In this document: one piece after another, positions 5,947 through 6,964 of the stretch
Layout of the letters: each line of letters opens with the position of its first letter
Position numbering within the stretch: the stretch's first letter is position 1
Assembly (NCBI GenBank): GCA_017472375.1
Contig: JAFUQL010000118.1
Coordinates: forward strand, 1-6,964
DNA length: 6,964 nucleotides
Direction of reading: 5' to 3'
Source of the DNA: Oscillospiraceae bacterium
GTDB taxonomy: Bacteria; Bacillota; Clostridia; Oscillospirales; Ruminococcaceae
Notes under the pieces: model-generated
Database searches by the model: none
Told to the model about the DNA's origin: nothing
What the model saw: the letters and a program-made list of their open reading frames with translations, nothing else
Made by a program: the position numbers and the translations under genes

Positions 5947-6501
5947 TTACACCGCCATGATCTCCTGATTCTTGCTCTCGCAGATCTTGTCGATCTCCTT
6001 GATAAACTTATCGGTGATCTTCTGCAGCTCGGTCTCCAGATTCTTCTGGTCGTCCTCGGTCAGCTCACCGGCCTTCTTCATGGCTTTGAACTTATCCATG
6101 GCATCGCGGCGCACATTGCGTACAGCCACCTTGGCCTCCTCGCCCAGCTTGGCCACATCCTTGGTCAGCTGCTTGCGGCGCTCCTGGGTGGGCGCGGGGA
6201 ACACCAGACGGATCACACGGCCGTCGTTGCTGGGGTTGATGCCCAGATCGCTGGTCAGGATGGCCTTCTCGATGGCGCGCACCAGAGAAGCATCCCAGGG
6301 GCTGATGGTCAGTACGCGGGCCTCGGCCACAGCCACAGCAGCGACCTGCTGGATGGGGGTCGCGGTGCCGTAGTAGTCCACAGTGATCTTGTCCAGAACG
6401 GCAGGGTTGGCGCGGCCGGCGCGGATGGCGGCCAGCTCCTTCTCCAGATGACGGGTAGCGCCGGTCATTTTGTCCTCATAGGGCTTGGTATAGCTGCTCA
6501 T
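5947..6501 (-). CDS. frr: Ribosome recycling factor
   Basis: Cytosolic tRNA-shaped factor that, with EF-G, splits the post-termination ribosome from mRNA. The protein has 184 residues; the family standard is about 185. Nearly every family landmark is present: IRAGRANP at 26-33 in the first helix, YYGTATPIQQVA at 43-54 at the hinge, LGINPSNDGRVIRL at 86-99, FPAPTQERRKQL at 101-112, and VRNVRRDA at 127-134, including R132, which is strongly conserved. The rest of the C-terminus is the charged long helix that closes the three-helix bundle. The ATG at 6501 has AAAGGAG six bases upstream. The gene follows pyrH by 72 bp, as in many bacteria (rpsB-tsf-pyrH-frr), and is separated from uppS by a terminator-like hairpin. 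Confidence 0.99.
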   Translation of the reverse strand: MSSYTKPYEDKMTGATRHLEKELAAIRAGRANPAVLDKITVDYYGTATPIQQVAAVAVAEARVLTISPWDASLVRAIEKAILTSDLGINPSNDGRVIRLVFPAPTQERRKQLTKDVAKLGEEAKVAVRNVRRDAMDKFKAMKKAGELTEDDQKNLETELQKITDKFIKEIDKICESKNQEIMAV

Positions 6502-6507
6502 AATGCT

Positions 6508-6514
6508 CTCCTTT
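6508..6514 (-). promoter_or_regulatory. frr ribosome binding site
   Basis: AAAGGAG on the minus strand, six bases before the ATG at 6501. A small hairpin (6521-6535) ends six bases before it. Confidence 0.8.
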
Positions 6515-6520
6515 ATTTTT

Positions 6521-6565
6521 GACCGTCAGGCGGTCTTTTCTTTTGATTTTGGGTTCCGATCGGAA
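6521..6565. other. Inverted repeats in the pyrH-frr gap
   Basis: Two symmetric elements lie in the 72 bp gap. A 5-bp stem with a 5-base loop (arms GACCG 6521-6525 and CGGTC 6531-6535) sits just before the frr ribosome binding site. A perfect 12-base palindrome, TTCCGATCGGAA, sits at 6554-6565, eight bases after the pyrH stop codon. Read on the plus strand, the first stem is followed by TTTTCTTTT and looks like a small terminator pointing away from frr; read in the transcribed direction it lacks a U tract. Both are short enough to be chance. Confidence 0.35.
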
Positions 6566-6573
6566 GATGCAGA

Positions 6574-6964
6574 TCAGGACTCGATGACCAGAGTGCCCAG
6601 ATCCTCACCGCTCACAGCACGGGCGATGTTGCCGCTGTCGCCCATATCGAACACCAAAATGGGCAGGCCGGTGTCGCGGCACAGGGTCGCGGCGGTGCTG
6701 TCCATCACGGCCAGCTTGTCGGCCAGCACACGGCTGAAGGTCAGCGTCTCGTACTTCACCGCGTCGGGGTACTTCTTGGGATCCTTGTCGTACACGCCGT
6801 CCACCATGGTGGCCTTGAACATGATGTCGGCCCCGATCTCGATGGCGCGCAGGGCAGACGCCGTATCGGTGGAGAAGAAGGGGTTGCCGGTACCGGCACC
6901 GAACAGAACCACCTTGCCGGCTTCCAGCGCGGCCACGGCCTCATCGCGGACAAAGGGATCGGCC
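6574..6964 (-). CDS. pyrH: UMP kinase, C-terminal part (cut by window edge)
   Basis: C-terminal 129 or so residues of the bacterial hexameric UMP kinase, which phosphorylates UMP to UDP in pyrimidine nucleotide synthesis; a full protein is about 235-245 residues. The frame is open to the right edge, so the start, the first ATP-binding glycines and the first half of the amino acid kinase fold lie outside. The visible part opens with ADPFVRDEAV and continues with the family hallmark GAGTGNPFFSTDTAS. Next come the nucleotide-binding stretch with KATMVDGVYDKDPKK, the segment FSRVLADKLAVMDSTA and the C-terminal strand GTLVIES before a TGA stop. A GTG at 6936 is in frame but internal, because conserved sequence continues upstream of it. 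frr follows 72 bp downstream, the usual partner order. Confidence 0.96.
   Translation of the reverse strand, partial: ADPFVRDEAVAALEAGKVVLFGAGTGNPFFSTDTASALRAIEIGADIMFKATMVDGVYDKDPKKYPDAVKYETLTFSRVLADKLAVMDSTAATLCRDTGLPILVFDMGDSGNIARAVSGEDLGTLVIES

Noticed and set aside
5896..6522. 208-codon plus-strand frame rich in leucine, opposite frr
   Set aside because: It looks like a hydrophobic protein only because it is the complement of the Lys/Glu-rich helices of frr.

Overview
The window is one stretch of bacterial housekeeping chromosome. All eight protein genes are on the minus strand and read from the right edge to the left: pyrH (3' part only), frr, uppS, cdsA, dxr, rseP, ispG and polC (5' part only). 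PolC, a replicative polymerase confined largely to Bacillota, together with this gene order and the GC-rich codon use, points to a high-GC anaerobic Clostridia member of the Ruminococcaceae/Oscillospiraceae type (Faecalibacterium, Gemmiger or Subdoligranulum-like). The genus is inferred from general resemblance, not from a search.

Layout: pyrH C-terminal part (6574-6964), 72 bp gap, frr (5947-6501), 130 bp gap with a strong terminator-like hairpin, uppS (5103-5816), 25 bp, cdsA (4208-5077), 10 bp, dxr (3046-4197), 57 bp with a small hairpin, rseP (1918-2988), 26 bp, ispG (839-1891), 122 bp with a structured leader, polC (1-716). Every visible start has a good Shine-Dalgarno sequence 6 to 9 bases upstream. 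Three starts are TTG (cdsA, rseP, polC). No gene-free stretch exceeds 130 bp, and I see no tRNA, rRNA, CRISPR array, insertion sequence or attachment site.

How the genes fit together: pyrH and frr belong to the nucleotide/translation end of the cluster (UMP kinase and ribosome recycling). The five genes uppS to ispG form a tight envelope and isoprenoid block. Dxr and IspG are early and late enzymes of the MEP pathway that makes isoprenyl diphosphates. UppS condenses these into the undecaprenyl carrier for cell-wall polymers, CdsA makes the CDP-diacylglycerol precursor of phospholipids, and RseP is an intramembrane protease linked to envelope stress signalling. polC then begins the replication section. 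In Bacillus subtilis proS lies between rasP and polC; here ispG takes that place and no proS is present.

I found no undescribed system. What deserves a second look is regulatory: three hairpins in the intergenic gaps that may divide the operon into separately controlled units, and the TTG starts. The long plus-strand open frames are antisense shadows of GC-rich genes.
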